Assembly: GCA_037974965.1 (NCBI GenBank)
Contig: JBBPFI010000014.1
Coordinates: forward strand, 930,001-994,000
Direction of reading: 5' to 3'
DNA from: Dacryopinax spathularia
Lineage: Eukaryota; Basidiomycota; Dacrymycetes; Dacrymycetales; Dacrymycetaceae
Length of the DNA: 64,000 bases
In this document: piece after piece, positions 33,897 to 45,839 of the stretch
Layout of the letters: the number at the start of each line of letters is the position of its first letter
Position numbering within the stretch: position 1 is the stretch's first letter
The notes under the pieces: model-generated
What the model was told of the DNA's origin: nothing
What the model saw: the letters and a program-made list of their open reading frames with translations, nothing else
Database searches by the model: none
Program-made: the position numbers and the translations under genes

Positions 33897-36089
33897 ATGC
33901 CTATCACAATCCCGCACAGTTGGCCTCCCAGCCCTTCAGTGATCCAGACAGAGCTCTATGAGGCTCCCAGTTACCCTTTCGAAACGCAAGACCCCTTTTC
34001 CGTCCTCTTGGCGGATCACATCACGTTCGCCCTTACGCAAGGAAGGAAACGGAAGCGTTCGATTGGCGATGGTCTGGGTGTCCAACTCGGACGTCCCACC
34101 GTCGACACCTGTGAACCTCTTGCAGAGTGGGAGATCCGTCCTTTGCATTACCCATACCGCGTTACCCATGCCGCTTTGCTCGACAATTGGCTTTTCTTTG
34201 TGGCCGATGATCGCCTCTCCGTCACGCGGCTACCACAAGCCACCTCGGGGCTCAACAAAACCGTCAAATACACGTACACCTGGTCGCCAATGGATACAGG
34301 AGAAGTGAACAACGTGGAAGTAGTAGGGACCCCTCAAGGCTTTCGTACCACCAAAGAGTGCTTCGAAGTGGTCGTCTCCTGCCGCGTCACGCCTAGGTGT
34401 GAGGGTACTGTACAGACGGAAGAAACGAAAGTTGTATCCTACCACGTTGCTTTCGAACCGGCGCCCAAGGTCCTAGGGGTCATCGAACGAAGCTCTCATC
34501 CTCTTGCCTTCAATGGAAAATGGATTTGTTTTGAGCGGAGGGACGGTATCCGAGACGTGCATGTTCATCGTGCGCAAGATGGCGTCGTAGTTCCGCTTAC
34601 AGTTGAAGCATCAGTATGTATCCGCGTCTGTATTTTCGTCGCGTATTGACGCTCATCCAGTACGGTCAAGTTGAAGCGGCCTTCACCCGGAGGACCCAAT
34701 CGATGGTCGTGTGCTCCACCGTGAGCAACGAACTCCGCGTGTTTTCCGCGGCCGTGTTTCATGAGCACGACAAGCATGGCAAGCGTCGTCAAGAGTGTCA
34801 AATGATCGCGAAGATCGGTCACGCACCCAGCGCTCTCAAGATCGCGTACAGTACCGCTTCCGGGCCAGTGGTTCTCGATAGAACGGAAGCGTGTATTGCA
34901 CTTTTCACACATATGCAGAGCGCGCCCAATAAGGCCCAGTCCGAACAACCATATCCGACTGGATGGGCGAAAGCATTGGTCGAGCCCGACCATTACGTCG
35001 GGGACGCCGTGCTTCTACCTGGCGGAAGGCAACTCGCGGTCTTGCTTCATCACCGCCTAGGGGAGCGCCCGTCCCAAATCCAGACGATCATGTTGCCATC
35101 CTTTCCGAGTCCCGAGGATCCGTCGACAGATCTTCCTCTCGCCAAGGCTTCCGAAACCCTGTATGTATCGGACACGTATGAGAACAACATTATCCTGCAC
35201 TGCGATTGCTTGATAGCGCACGCTTCGCCTTCCGCCAACTCGATTGTTTTCCTGGTCGGCCAACGAGCTTCGTCCTCCTGGTACTATCTCGACTGTGGAG
35301 GCTCTGAGGAGGGCGCCCCATCTTATGCGGGCCGCCTCATACCTGTTGATCAACCAAGCCAAGACCGTGATCGGCGTCTCCTGCCCTTGATTGTAAGGAG
35401 TAAAACTTGCAGCCCATGCTCTGCTAACAGACAATTTCTCTCTAGGAAAACGACCTGTTTTCACAGGTTCAAGATGTCATGGTTCGCAACACGTCTCAAC
35501 TCTCCAACCCCATTCTGACTTACTCATCCAGGCATCCTTACTCCGTCGTTTGACAAATGCGTGCAACTGGGGTTACACGATTGCCCAAACCCCGCTACCC
35601 GCGGATGACTTTTGGGATGACTGGGAGAAAGGTGCAGGTCTGAGAGCTCTTACCTCCGAACTTCTACTCTGGCCTACCGGTGCGATGGTGGTGCTGCGCA
35701 AATATTTTGGCATCGACTTGAATGTCGATCTCATCGCTGCTCACCCGGGCGACGGGGTCTCCGACTTCGTTTTCGCAGCGCAAGCGGATGGCAGCACCGT
35801 TTATTTCGCGTTGCGCATCGACATCGAGTATTCTGTGAAAGCATCCGATCAATTTCAACTATGCCGCAGCTCTCACAGTGCCGTCGATGCCGCCGAGCTC
35901 TTGTGGGCCGAGCCGGATCCAACCAACGAGTTGCTGCCACATCCAGACTTGGTCCATCGCTTCAAGGCACTGAAGAGAGATATTCAAGCTCTGTTGGCGA
36001 TAGGCACGGGCATGGACCGGGAAAGATGCAAGGGGATTGGTAAGAGGCTTGAGGGTATGATAATGGACGTAGATATGAAGAGCTCGTGA
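33897..36089 (+). CDS. Unknown protein, four exons with a 21-nt microexon
   Basis: The chosen start is MPITIPHSWPPSPSV at 33897. Introns fit at 34614-34660, 35393-35445 and 35467-35531. Between the last two lies a 21-nt exon (35446-35466) coding ENDLFSQ, in frame on both sides. The protein is about 670 residues. It contains an early basic stretch (GRKRKRS) and then many short strands (DNWLFFVADDRLSV, AFNGKWICFERRDG, DAVLLPGGRQLAVLLHH, ANSIVFLVGQ), which may form a beta-propeller. The C-terminal part is helical (ELLPHPDLVHRFKALKRDIQ). No family is recognised. It is divergent from the Cys-cluster gene and convergent with the next unknown gene (27 bp between the stops). Confidence 0.55.
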
Positions 36090-36115
36090 TGTCCCTAGTT
36101 TACAGCGATTGTGTA

Positions 36116-38340
36116 TCATACGGCCTTCTTCCCTTTCCGTTTTTTCTCCAGCTTGACGTGCCAGAAGGTTACAGGAGATATGCGCCAAGGCTCCCAGCCC
36201 GACGACTCGTTGTCGTAGAATATCCTAAGCTCGATTGCCGGCAAAATCGTACCGTCCCCACGGGTCCGCCATTCGCCCTTCGCGACTTCCGTCATCACCG
36301 TGCCCACGATATGACAGTGCTCACAGGGGTGAATGAAAACCTTCCATTTGGCCCCCTCTTGCGACTCTGCTGTTCCCTGATTGCGACCCAGGATGTCGTT
36401 CATGCGGTCGATCAGGTCATTTTTGTCCAAGGACTGGATATCTCGGCGCAGCGGAACGAGCAAGTCGACCTCGATGGTATTCGTCCTCACCGTCGCTAGA
36501 TAAATGGAAATACGGTTAAGAAGCTTGCGACCGCTATCGGTGAGCAACTGCCCCGTAACCCTGTCAAGCGAGATTAGTGCACGCATGGTACTTTACGCGA
36601 CACTTACCACATCCAGGTATGGGTTTCAGCGCAAGTACCAATCCTTCTCAAATCGTCTCGTCATCGAGCCCCTATCCCGCCGTCGTTCCATTCACACATC
36701 GTCTGGTAAGCCACGGCCGGCAGGAAAGGCTCCATGGCTCCACGCTGTTCGCGTTGGATAGCCAACTTCTCCTCTTTCTCGGTGTCCCAGTTACCGGGAG
36801 TACTGCATCCAGCGAGCGCGCATCCCCGGCGTGGATCCATGGGGTGACTACCGGCGTTGGCTTTGAGGATGGGCATGGTGAGACACACGGGTGTATGCGC
36901 CGGGTCAAAGATGCACTGGCCTATCCAGACGCAGGCGAAAATGAGCAGATAAGCTTCATCTTGGGTTGTAGGCGTGAGCAGGTGCGCAAGTAGATGAACT
37001 GGTACAGTGTCTCAGATGCGGCCTGGAGTTCTTGCGCGTGTACGCACCCAATGCATTCCATGTATCCGCTACCAGCAACTGACAACCGTCCACCTCGTAG
37101 AAAACCACCTCCAGAACATCGAGACTACCGTCCCGTAACTCGATGAATTGAGAGCACTCGTCCCTCTTAACGCGGTGGTAAGGGCGAAGAAATCGTCCCC
37201 TGGCATCGAAGTCAGCACAGATGGTTCACGATTTGCCGTGAACTCACCCCGCTCGAGCATCTATCGCTGGTAGGAGAAACATTCTATATACCGCCTTGGC
37301 CGACTCAGGGAGACTGTTAGTCCGTAGAACCATGTCTGCCTCAATCTCGTCCTTTATGTCCTGGGACCTGTGTCAATCGCCTCCGTCACTATGCGACACC
37401 CTCGTGCAGACCGACCTGAGGATGCAAAATCGACAGGTAACGAATTATCCTCCCGTTGAAAGTCATCGTCGGTTGGTGAGCAACGTTTTCCTCTTCGAGA
37501 TACGGAGTAACCTATGAGGTGGTCAGCCAAGGCGTACCTGCCATCTGCAAGGGAAATGCGCTCACCGTTGTTTGTGGCGCAGAGGTCAGCGTGTTTTCCA
37601 CGTGTTCCGGGTCCGTTCCGTCTGAGCGATGTATCAGTTTGTCGTTGCAACAGGTGTGAGCAGACACTCACTATCCGTTCTAATTACAAATCAGATCGTC
37701 CTATCCGCACCCACCAGCACGACAGGCGACCTAAACTGACGGACTAGATGATCTCGTTACGAGTTAGGGACTCACAATGGTCGCGCCGTTCACTTCGCGG
37801 ATGATCTGCCTTACCAGGGTCCAGGAGGTACAGCCACTGAAGCACGGGAAAATACTGCACGAAACCTGGTGCTGTACCACCATTGATGCAACCCTTCCCT
37901 CAAGAACGTGGACTGCACCTCTCGGTAAATGCCTTGTGCACCGAGACGAGTTTTAGGGCCTGTATGGAAAGTTACTGGTGACCTTGTCCGAGGGCCACAT
38001 GAAATACTGACTGGTTTTCGGGTAACGCGATTTGCGGGATTGTTCCCCTCCCGAAGGCATCCATGTTCATTCCACCATAACTTGGAATCCTCAGGTCCAA
38101 CCCGTACACTCTGCCCAGGGACTTCGACATGTGCTTACCGTCAACCGAGCTGTCGGTGCTCGCAGGCTTCGAGACGCAGTAGAATCCTCTTCTGCAGACG
38201 TGCGGACACCGATTCGACGACCGATCCGCGTGTATTGACGTGTTCGCCCGCATGGCTCCCGTACCGGGCTTTGCCCGTATGTGGGATAGTGACGCAGCCC
38301 TGCGTTTATCTCTTCGCTTCACACAGCGCAGGCTGAGCAT
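36116..38340 (-). CDS. Unknown intron-rich protein
   Basis: Roughly nine exons, reconstructed by eye. Convincing joined stretches are KHMSKSLGRVYGLDLRIPSY, GPKTRLGAQGIYREVQSTF, EGLHQWWYSTRFRAVFSRAS, DIKDEIEADMVLRTNSL, GRFLRPYHRVKRDECSQFIE, LDVLEVVFYEVDGCQLLVAD, LVHLLAHLLTPTTQDEAYL and MIGTCAETHTWMWVTGQLL. The final exon (VTGQLLTDSGRKLLNRISIY to KKRKGKKAV) includes HPCEHCH and a strand pair ending in a basic tail. No family could be named; the mix of long strands and helices suggests a folded, not disordered, protein. Splice joins between 37270 and 37720 are uncertain. The start at 38340 is the first ATG of the most upstream open frame. Confidence 0.45.
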
Positions 38341-38691
38341 TGTTCAGTCAGCCTTCCGAGGGAGTCAAAAGGAAGATGATGGGAGAGAAGACTGGACCCT
38401 ATCACCCATTCAGACAGAACCTCGCCCGTATGATAACACCCGAGATTTCAAGCTCCGCAGTTCAATACTAGGAAAGCGCGGTTACAACAATGACGGTGAT
38501 TCTTATTTACCGTACACGTGCAATCGGACAGAGAGGCACTTGCTAAACCCGTTATGTTGACCGCACACCCGCAAGCACAGGTCACACCGATTGTCCTAAT
38601 GGGCGACTGCTTGTATTTGCTCAAAGTACATACTCGAAGCCCAGACTGAATTGCTGTACAGCGGGATGGGGCCCCATCTAAACCCAGGCAT

Positions 38692-40687
38692 TTAGCCATC
38701 GACACTGAGTCGTTCTGGAAGACTACGTACGTGACTCAAGTCAAACCCCGCGATTTGCAGGCCCTCTGCCCATCTTGCGCGAGACATCATGACGTACGGC
38801 TGGCCTGCACTCTCGATCGGTAACGGAGCTCACAGTGGTCAGGATTAGCAGCCGTACCCCAACCAAACCGTCTCTGAAGGTTGGCATAAACTCTATCAAG
38901 AGTCATTCCCTGTGCTCTGTTTGCCGTAATGGCATATGCCGGTATAAGGGGTATCTGCGCAAGTGTCACTTAGCGGTATAGCACGGCATTGCGCACTCGC
39001 CTGGTAACGCTCGGCCCAGCCATCCACGCCCTCTTGAACACGGAACCCCGTCGGACCCACTAACATACACACAGGTGCTTCCCCCAATCCAGAGGCGAAT
39101 TCCACGATGGGAAGGTTGATGTTCTGGTCATCCAGTCGAGTGCCGTTCAATACGCTATTCCCCCATACTTCGAAGGGATCTCGGTTCAAGACGTCGACGC
39201 CTTCGCTTTCCCATTGCGAGCGTGTACAGAATCCCAGTACCTTACCCCGGCTGCCGTTCACTAACCCCGTGCCATCGTATCGATTCTGAATCAAGAGCAC
39301 CACTGCGTTGATCTTGAGACTGAGCTGCTCGAGGGCCGAGGTCCAAGAAGGGCCCGTCAGAGCGAGGTCGACGTCGTCGATCGCATCATAGACGAATGAG
39401 GGCCCGTACAGGGCGTCCAGCCGTCTTGCATTCGCGATCCTCACCTCGTGCTTGGTAGGATACCTGGTCTACATGTTAGACCTATCCGACTTCTCTGTCG
39501 CATTGACCACCGAGGTTTACATCTCGGTAGGCTGCAGCCCGTCGGGATAGTGCACAGTCCTCTCTAGCGCTGCCAACCTCTTCAACGAGGCGTCTCCTAC
39601 CGTGCCATTTCGAATGTCGTTGAGCAGAGCAATAAATTCTGTAAAGGCGAATGAGTTAGCCATCACGACGCGATCAGAGTCATTCCATGGACATACCCGG
39701 ATCGCGTTGTCGATGAATAGTTTTCAGGCATAGGTTCCTCTCTACCTTCATTTGCCACGCCCTTGTATCGAATGCAAAAGGTATCCGACCGTCCACATTC
39801 GGGATCGGGGCTAGTTGATGAAAGTTGCCGACGAGCACGATCTATAAGGCTTGCTTGGGCAGTTACGAGCGAAAACATACAAATGTATAGGTACTCACTT
39901 GTACATCAGCAAAGGGTGTATCCCCCCCTCTCAGAAGTTGCATGATCGTTGCTATCTTCTGAAAGTAATCACCAGCCAACATGCTGACTGTAGAGCGCTG
40001 TCAACGACATGGAAAGCATCCTCTGTGTATGCGCGCGCGCACTCTCGTCAACAATGATCACCTTGACTTCCATCAATCGCATGCACAGGTCATGGTTCGA
40101 CCTTATTCGTGTGACGAGCCTCCACGCCTCCGCCGATCCTAGCCCAATTCCCATGAAGGAGTGCAATGTTTGTCCGCCGATGTTCCGAGCGGCGACACCG
40201 GTGGACGCCGTGACAGCAACGGCCAGTTCGTCGCCTTCGTACTTATTTCGAAGCTCGCGGACCATAGCACGCGCAAGTACGCTCTTCCCCGTGCCTGTAT
40301 GCAAAAGAGAACCTCTCCACCCTCGGTATTTGGGATGTACGTACCTGCCGACCCTGTGATGAAAACGCTCCTTCCTTCCAACACCAAATCCAGCACCCTT
40401 CGTTGTTCTTCGTTCAGCTCGACTTCTTCATCAACTTCCCCTATGCTTCCCCTACACATCTCTGGGGTGAATTCACCCGGCCACGACAGCTGTTCCGGAG
40501 CGCCGACGTGCTCGACTCGTCGCGGTGCCGTCCTCGTGAAATAGGTGCTGCCCATGTCCCCTATCCATGTAGGCGTAGGAGATGACAAACGTCTTGCGGC
40601 GTCTCGCAAGGAGCTAGCCCTTCGATCGCTGGCGTTCCATTGCCGCCTGCGCACGGCATGGATGATATCCTTTATAGAAGGCGACAT
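38692..40687 (-). CDS. PIF1-family 5'-3' DNA helicase
   Basis: Start ATG 40685-40687 (MSPSIKDIIHAVRRRQW). With about seven short introns, the SF1B motifs join in order: LNEEQRRVLDLVLEGRSVFI, GSAG-TGKSVLARAM (Walker A split by an intron near 40297-40346), TASTGVAARNIGGQTLHSF, VIIVDE-ISMLAGDYFQKI, VLVGNFHQLAPIP (motif III), NLCLKTIHRQRDPEFIALLN, PTEMYPTKHEVRIANARRL, IPLIPAYAITANRAQGMTL and QPYVMMSRARWAEGLQIAGF. It ends at TAA 38692-38694, about 540 residues. PIF1 helicases unwind G-quadruplexes and replication intermediates. Intron richness and the lack of any Rep domain separate it from the Helitron helicase at 16-18.5 kb. Motif III reads GNFHQL where GDxxQL is usual. One proposed intron near 38970 is only 28-40 nt and needs RNA support. 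Confidence 0.85.
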
Positions 40688-40853
40688 GATGGGTCGAGAT
40701 GCACCAGGTGGAGCACTGGAGCCCCATACAGCCCTTTGACCCTACCCCTATGTAACCGACCCCTGGACTTTGCATCCGCCCGCGCGCCAGGGTTGCTTAC
40801 CCCGCCCGCTTCGCTCATTGACGACTCGCATTCCACCTAACACCCTCCACAGA

Positions 40854-41928
40854 TGCCTCCAAGTGCGTCGGTCGTTCCGTTCCTTACAACAACTCCACTG
40901 ATCCACTCCCAGGAAGTAGAAGGGAAGTTGCCGTTGTCAAGTCTGGCGAGCACAGGGTGAAAATCGAACATCACACCAGTTCGTCTGACCACTTGATCGT
41001 CTTCGTGGGAACGCACGGTTCTTTCACGGCCCCTCCCAGCTGGGCTGAGCTCCTCTCCTTCGTCGACCACTTCGCCGTCTTCCACACCGAGAAACCTCGA
41101 AGCAAAGAGCGCAACTGTTGGATTATCAGCAAGACCTCCGATCACAAGTACAGCTGCTATCGAGTTTCTAACGGCGCACATCACCCCTTTTGTGCCCGTC
41201 TACACCTCTGCACAATCGGGGAACCCACCTTCATGATTCACTCATCTCTCCGCCGAAAAAGCATGGCCAATGGTATCCGCATGGTGACCCTAATCTTCAA
41301 TCCTTACTTCTATATGAGCTTACTTCGAAATCAGGAGTATGATATATACCCTGTTTCGTTTATGCCGAAATCCGAGGAGGTCCGTCCGTGCTCTCCTCGC
41401 TTGAACCATAGCTGACACCTTCGGCAGGAACTCCCCGTCGTCGTGGAATATACCCGTCCTCGTTATGCTGGCACTCCGGAGTTGATGACGTGGAGGCCTG
41501 TAATCACCAAGCCTTTTGAAATAATGCAGACAAACGGCGACGATGCCCCTCCGACTCCTCTGAACTTCGACCATGTACCACCATACTCTCTCTATATCCA
41601 CTACGACGAGACTCGCTCAGTGAAGCATTATTGGCTTCGCTTGCCGTCGCAGGTCTGGGTCGAGGCCAGCGATGGCATGCCGTATCCTCTGAATGACGGT
41701 CAGTCTGAACCGAAATGCCTTTCCACGATCCAGAATCCGCCGAGATGGATCACCCTCAAATCTTGGAGCCGAAACAGACGCGAGAAGGAGCGGTTCACGA
41801 ACAAAGTTATGCCTGGCACAGCTGCAGGCACGCGTCTTCCTCTTCAAAGAGCACGTCACACAGTCCTGGTGCCACGACCGCGAACGCGTTAACGAACTAC
41901 ATTGTTCTCGAGGCAACGGTGTTCCAGC
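40854..41928 (+). CDS. Unknown protein
   Basis: The coding signal runs from about 40.85 kb: SRREVAVVKSGEHRVKIEHH, DHLIVFVGTHGSFTAPPSW, ELLSFVDHFAVFHTEKP, CWIISKTSDHKYSCYRV. It continues after an intron near 41.38-41.43 kb as ELPVVVEYTRPRYAGTPELM, PPYSLYIHYDETRSVKHYWL and RNRREKERF. A last exon reads ARVFLFKEHVTQSWCHDRER. Both ends are approximate: no good start codon is in frame, and the frame stays open past 41928, where the convergent Myb-like gene begins. No family is recognised. Confidence 0.4.
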
Positions 41929-41929
41929 T

Positions 41930-42785
41930 TTACCACGCATGCTTGCCCTCAACGAGCGACAACCTGGATCGACGGCACCCTTTCTGAGCTACGCGCAACC
42001 TCTCCAAATCAAGCCTGGTTGTTCCCCCCATCGCCGCCACCTTATCTTCGATTGCGATAACGTATCGTTGATACACCGAACTCCACGCTTTGCTATTTCT
42101 CTGTGGGTTCTTAACAAGTTGACGTGCACTCTCTACGGCAACGAACGAAATCACTCACTTGCCGCGCGTATCTCTTCCAATTGATCCTGCCGATTGGCCG
42201 AGCGTCGACATCCATTGCCAGATAATCCGCGATCCCATTGAGGTCCCGCTTTGTCACTCGACCAGAGGAGAGAGGTCTTCCTCTCGTCCCCTTCGTCACG
42301 CCCCTCAGCACGTACTCCCTATCTTCTTGACGAGACAACGTACCTCGATGAAGTCCGACGTTCTTTCCACTACGAGGCTGTCTGGCAGTCCGGTTCCTGG
42401 CATTCCGATTCCGCCCACGTCATTTCCCTACGACGTCCAGCGTTAACCCACTCTCCCTGCCGTCTAGGACACCCACCATCTCCGCTTGTGCCTCATTCAC
42501 TGGCAACCCTTGGAAACGGGCATCAGCACTCGTCTGACACGCTTCCAACCTGTCTTGCTCACCCAGTTCCGCCCAAAACCGCGCCCAGCCATCGTCGCCA
42601 CCTATCGCTTCCGCAGAAGAACCTTCCGTATCTCCTGTTCCTACTGGCTATTAGTAGTGCCTGTTCACATCGATCGGACTTGCCGTGCCTTGAGGGTCCA
42701 GCAGTTGTCTCCATCCATGGAAGTTGATGCTGTCGGTCCCCGCCAACTGTATCATCTCGTCGATGTCAAAGGAATAGGGGGGCAT
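41930..42785 (-). CDS. Myb/Rap1-like domain protein
   Basis: Starts MPPYSFDIDEMIQLAGTDSI at ATG 42783-42785. Later exons read GDTEGSSAEAIGGDDGWARF, then SGKNVGLHRGTLSRQEDRE after a 54-nt intron, then RVTKRDLNGIADYLAMDVDA, INWKRYARQ joined to RNSKAWSSVYQRYVIAIEDK, ending LVEGKHAW. The block from RVTKRDL to YVIAI has the spacing of a Rap1-type Myb domain (RxxFTxxDDxxLxxYL ... W ... WxSxxxRY). Such domains bind DNA or act as SANT-type contacts at chromatin. The first intron (near 42620-42660) may be GC-AG and very short. The N-terminal segment is unrecognised. The call rests on pattern only. Confidence 0.45.
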
Positions 42786-42993
42786 TCGTTTGACGCGAAT
42801 GAGGAGCTAAACCGCTCTTTCCATTGCCTTATATCGTATTGTCCCGACTGGGTGAGCACAATCACGGTGCTTCTAACGGAAACGAGAGGTATTTTTCCAC
42901 CCAATGCGCTTCCCATACTACGGGCACCCGACGCTTCTCCCCACTATATATGAAGGACGACCAGGCCGATCCAAACCGCCAGGATTCTATCCG

Positions 42994-44064
42994 ATGCAAC
43001 CATCTTCCGCGATCATGCGCAGCCCGTTCAGCCCCCTGCTTCGCAATCCTGTCATCCTCACTAACATCCTGTGTAACTGCGATCCCGCCACGTTATGCCA
43101 ACTTTCAAAAACCTGCCAAGCAATCCGGCTAACAGTCAAAGAACACATCGGCCAACGATGGGATATCAACGAAGCACTCGCTCGCTATCTGCCCGATCCA
43201 CTGTTCTTCCGCTCTGTGATGGCCCGCACCGGCACTGTGATAACTGGCGGGTTCGCGCTTGCCTTCCTGCTGCAGTTGGACTATGATGATCGAGTCCTCG
43301 AAATATCCACGACCTGGCTTCAAGCGGACGAAATCGTGAATATTTTTCTCGACCGCGGTTACCGGATCCACTACACACATCCGCAGGACCCCTGGACGGC
43401 CGATATCGATCTATCCACGTCCTTCCAACATGGATACCCGAGCCGCATTGCCTGTGGTGGGTCACGCGTTCCCCTCCGCCAGTACCGAACTAAGAACATC
43501 ATGCAGCCTTCACCCTTGCACGAGATGCACAGGTAATACGTCTTCTCGTGTATTCGAGGCTGTCAGAACCATCGTTGGCTGTGATGGAAGCGCCTTCCAG
43601 TATGTTGCTCAATCCCCGACCCCAGGGTGCGTCTTGTTGACTCGCCCTTAGCTTGCCTGATGAATTTCATCACCTGGGACCGGGTCTATTGCCTCTACCC
43701 TTCGGCGACTCTCATTGCCCGGTGCAGCCTAAACCTTGGGGACGGGCGCAACCCCCCTTCTCCTGCCCATACTCGCACGTTTATTCCCCACGACATCTGC
43801 GTCAATAGCGACCGCACGCCTTCCGTGCATCCATCCTTTTGGGTCGAGAGATACACCGCCGACTCCCGGAGCTGGCAACTTATGCTGGACACATCCAATA
43901 TCTTCCGTCGTGCTCGGAGAAATACTACTTTGCGATGGGATCATACATGGGAGATCGTCTCGAACGCACACGGGTTCTGTTCGATACCCATTAGATGGGC
44001 CCCTTATTTCCATACCGAACCCTCTTTGCTGCGCTCCGAGCGCTTTGTAAACAGTCTACCTTGA
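42994..44064 (+). CDS. F-box-like protein A
   Basis: Start MQPSSAIMRSPFSPLLRNP at 42994. The N-terminal segment NPVILTNILCNCDPATLCQL followed by SKTCQAIRLTV is F-box-like (helices with LSxTCxxxR). Then comes FRSVMARTGTVITGGFALAF, a pattern seen in a large family of mushroom F-box-like proteins, and after one or two introns (43530-43660, exact edges unresolved) ACLMNFITWDRVYCLYPSAT. The latter matches MNFITWNRLYCLYPRAT in the next gene. F-box proteins recruit substrates to SCF ubiquitin ligases through SKP1. The family's function is unknown. It forms a head-to-tail pair with gene B. Confidence 0.6.
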
Positions 44065-44697
44065 TGGATAGTTACGCGTTGCGAAGCAAGACAACGCCAA
44101 TCGAACGCGCGCCACTCTCCCCGTACATCGGGTTTACGAATAATTACACGCTTTGATGTCCCCATTTGCTTGTGTGGGAACATTCCATCTCGATCCCGCG
44201 CGCAATGCATGCGACGCATGCATTGCCCTCCGTCGCGATCGGCGTTTCGGCAATCCACCCCTTCGGCAATCCCCCCCTTCGGCAGCTAGGGTCGGACCTG
44301 CCATTCGGCCGGTTTGAACAGAATCTGGAACAAACGGCGTCGACAAAGCTTCTTCCTCGCCCGCCTCCCACCTTCCCAGCAAACCGGATGGCAACGATCG
44401 GCCCCTACAGTGATGCATGCCCGGCATCCTTTGTGTTCGCAGCTTTTTCCATGAGCGCTCCCAGCAGTCGAGAGAGTGTTGCCAGCTTTTACACCCACCA
44501 CAATATTCCGACCGACAGCTGGCGACGCAGACAGAGATGTCTCGTTGCCATTCCCGCTATCCGCCGCGACAGGACCATCTATGCCTCGGCAACATCAGTC
44601 ATCCATCAGCTTTCATCGCCCACACAATGCGTCGGGTGAACCCGTCGTTGACCGACCACCCTACCATCCACCATTCAAATAAGCGACCGAGCTCCCA
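44065..44697. other. Spacer between tandem F-box-like paralogues
   Basis: No gene with splice support. A short C-rich direct repeat (CCCTTCGGCAAT-like, near 44255-44285) is the only structure seen. Confidence 0.5.
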
Positions 44698-45839
44698 ATG
44701 ATCCATCGCTACCTCGCTGACCCGTTCGCCTATACCGGTGCGAGCGCCGTCATCTTTCCTCCCCTCGCCTCAGCAATGCAGCTTGACAGTCGTGGCATCT
44801 TGTTCCTTCCGGGGAACCTCGAACCATTCTTTACCCTCTGCCGGACGCCTCTTTTATTGGCCCTCGCCGCCACCGGCCCTCTGCTCAACCGACTCGTGCA
44901 GCAGTTCTTTCGTAAAGCCTACTCATTACCTAACCTCCTCCGTCACTACGGTCTTGACTCCAACACATTCATCCCGCTCATGCGGGACTGTGGAATCGCA
45001 ATAGCCGGTAACACTGCCCTCTACTTTCTTGCACGTCGACCGCTCCCTGTCGATCCGCTGCTTCTCTATATACCTCGCCCCTTCGCTGCGCATGCCTTTG
45101 GGTACATGATGCGATGCGGTGCGTTTTATTCCCTTCTTCTTCGTCGACTCACATCTCTTATAGGGTACCGGATGTGCGAGCTTGAGGTGCGCCGAGGCAG
45201 AACGCGCACGCAACGACGACCGTATCTCCAGGCAGAGAGCGTGGCCAGGGAGATCATCAGTCGTGCGTGTTTTTCATTTCCGTTCCATACGAACCATCTG
45301 ATATCTGCTCCAGTAACTACCTACCATCTACCTCAGGCCGATCGATATGTCCATGTGGCCATACCTCGCTATTCCATAAGCAGCGTCATCCTCACTCTGC
45401 CTACCAGTCCGTCTGCTCCTGTCTCGGCCCACTAACAACCCTATTGACACTCCTGCCAGCCGCAGAGATGAACTTCATCACCTGGAACCGACTATACTGC
45501 CTGTACCCCCGAGCGACCCTCTGTGCGAGCGTCTCGCTCGTCCTTCAGCATCTGGAAGCGGATCCGCCGTATCAAAGCACCGAAACCCTCCTTCCGGAGT
45601 CTCGTCTTATCGAATCCGCTGCCGACAACCCGATCTGTTTCCCCCGGGGAACACGTTGGATAGGTGACTCCGCAACGTGTTCCATCGATCTGCAAACTGG
45701 TAGTTCCCACACGCCAAGGTGGTGGGATATTCACGAAGACGGTTGGTATCTGCAGATTGATCAAGACGGTTTCCCCAATCACCATTTTTTCCGTGTTTGC
45801 AATATGCATCATCACCGTCCTGTAGAGACAGTAGTATAA
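44698..45839 (+). CDS. F-box-like protein B
   Basis: Two exons (44698-45406 and 45460-45839) are split by an intron with a CTAAC branch site. The start is MIHRYLADPFAYTGASAV. The fold order parallels gene A: an N-terminal helical part (FFTLCRTPLLLALAATGPLL), RDCGIAIAGNTALYFLARRP (the counterpart of RTGTVITGGFALAFLLQL in A), then after the intron TAEMNFITWNRLYCLYPRAT. The F-box helix itself is weaker than in A and may be lost. It is a tandem paralogue of A, with low overall identity but the same key block, so the duplication is old. Confidence 0.6.

Noticed and set aside
36116-36586. HORMA/MAD2-like domain
   Set aside because: Strand pattern near the end recalls HORMA proteins, but no diagnostic residues align.
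38692-40687. Second Helitron
   Set aside because: Helicase is intron-rich and has no Rep/HUH partner nearby, so it is treated as a host-type PIF1.
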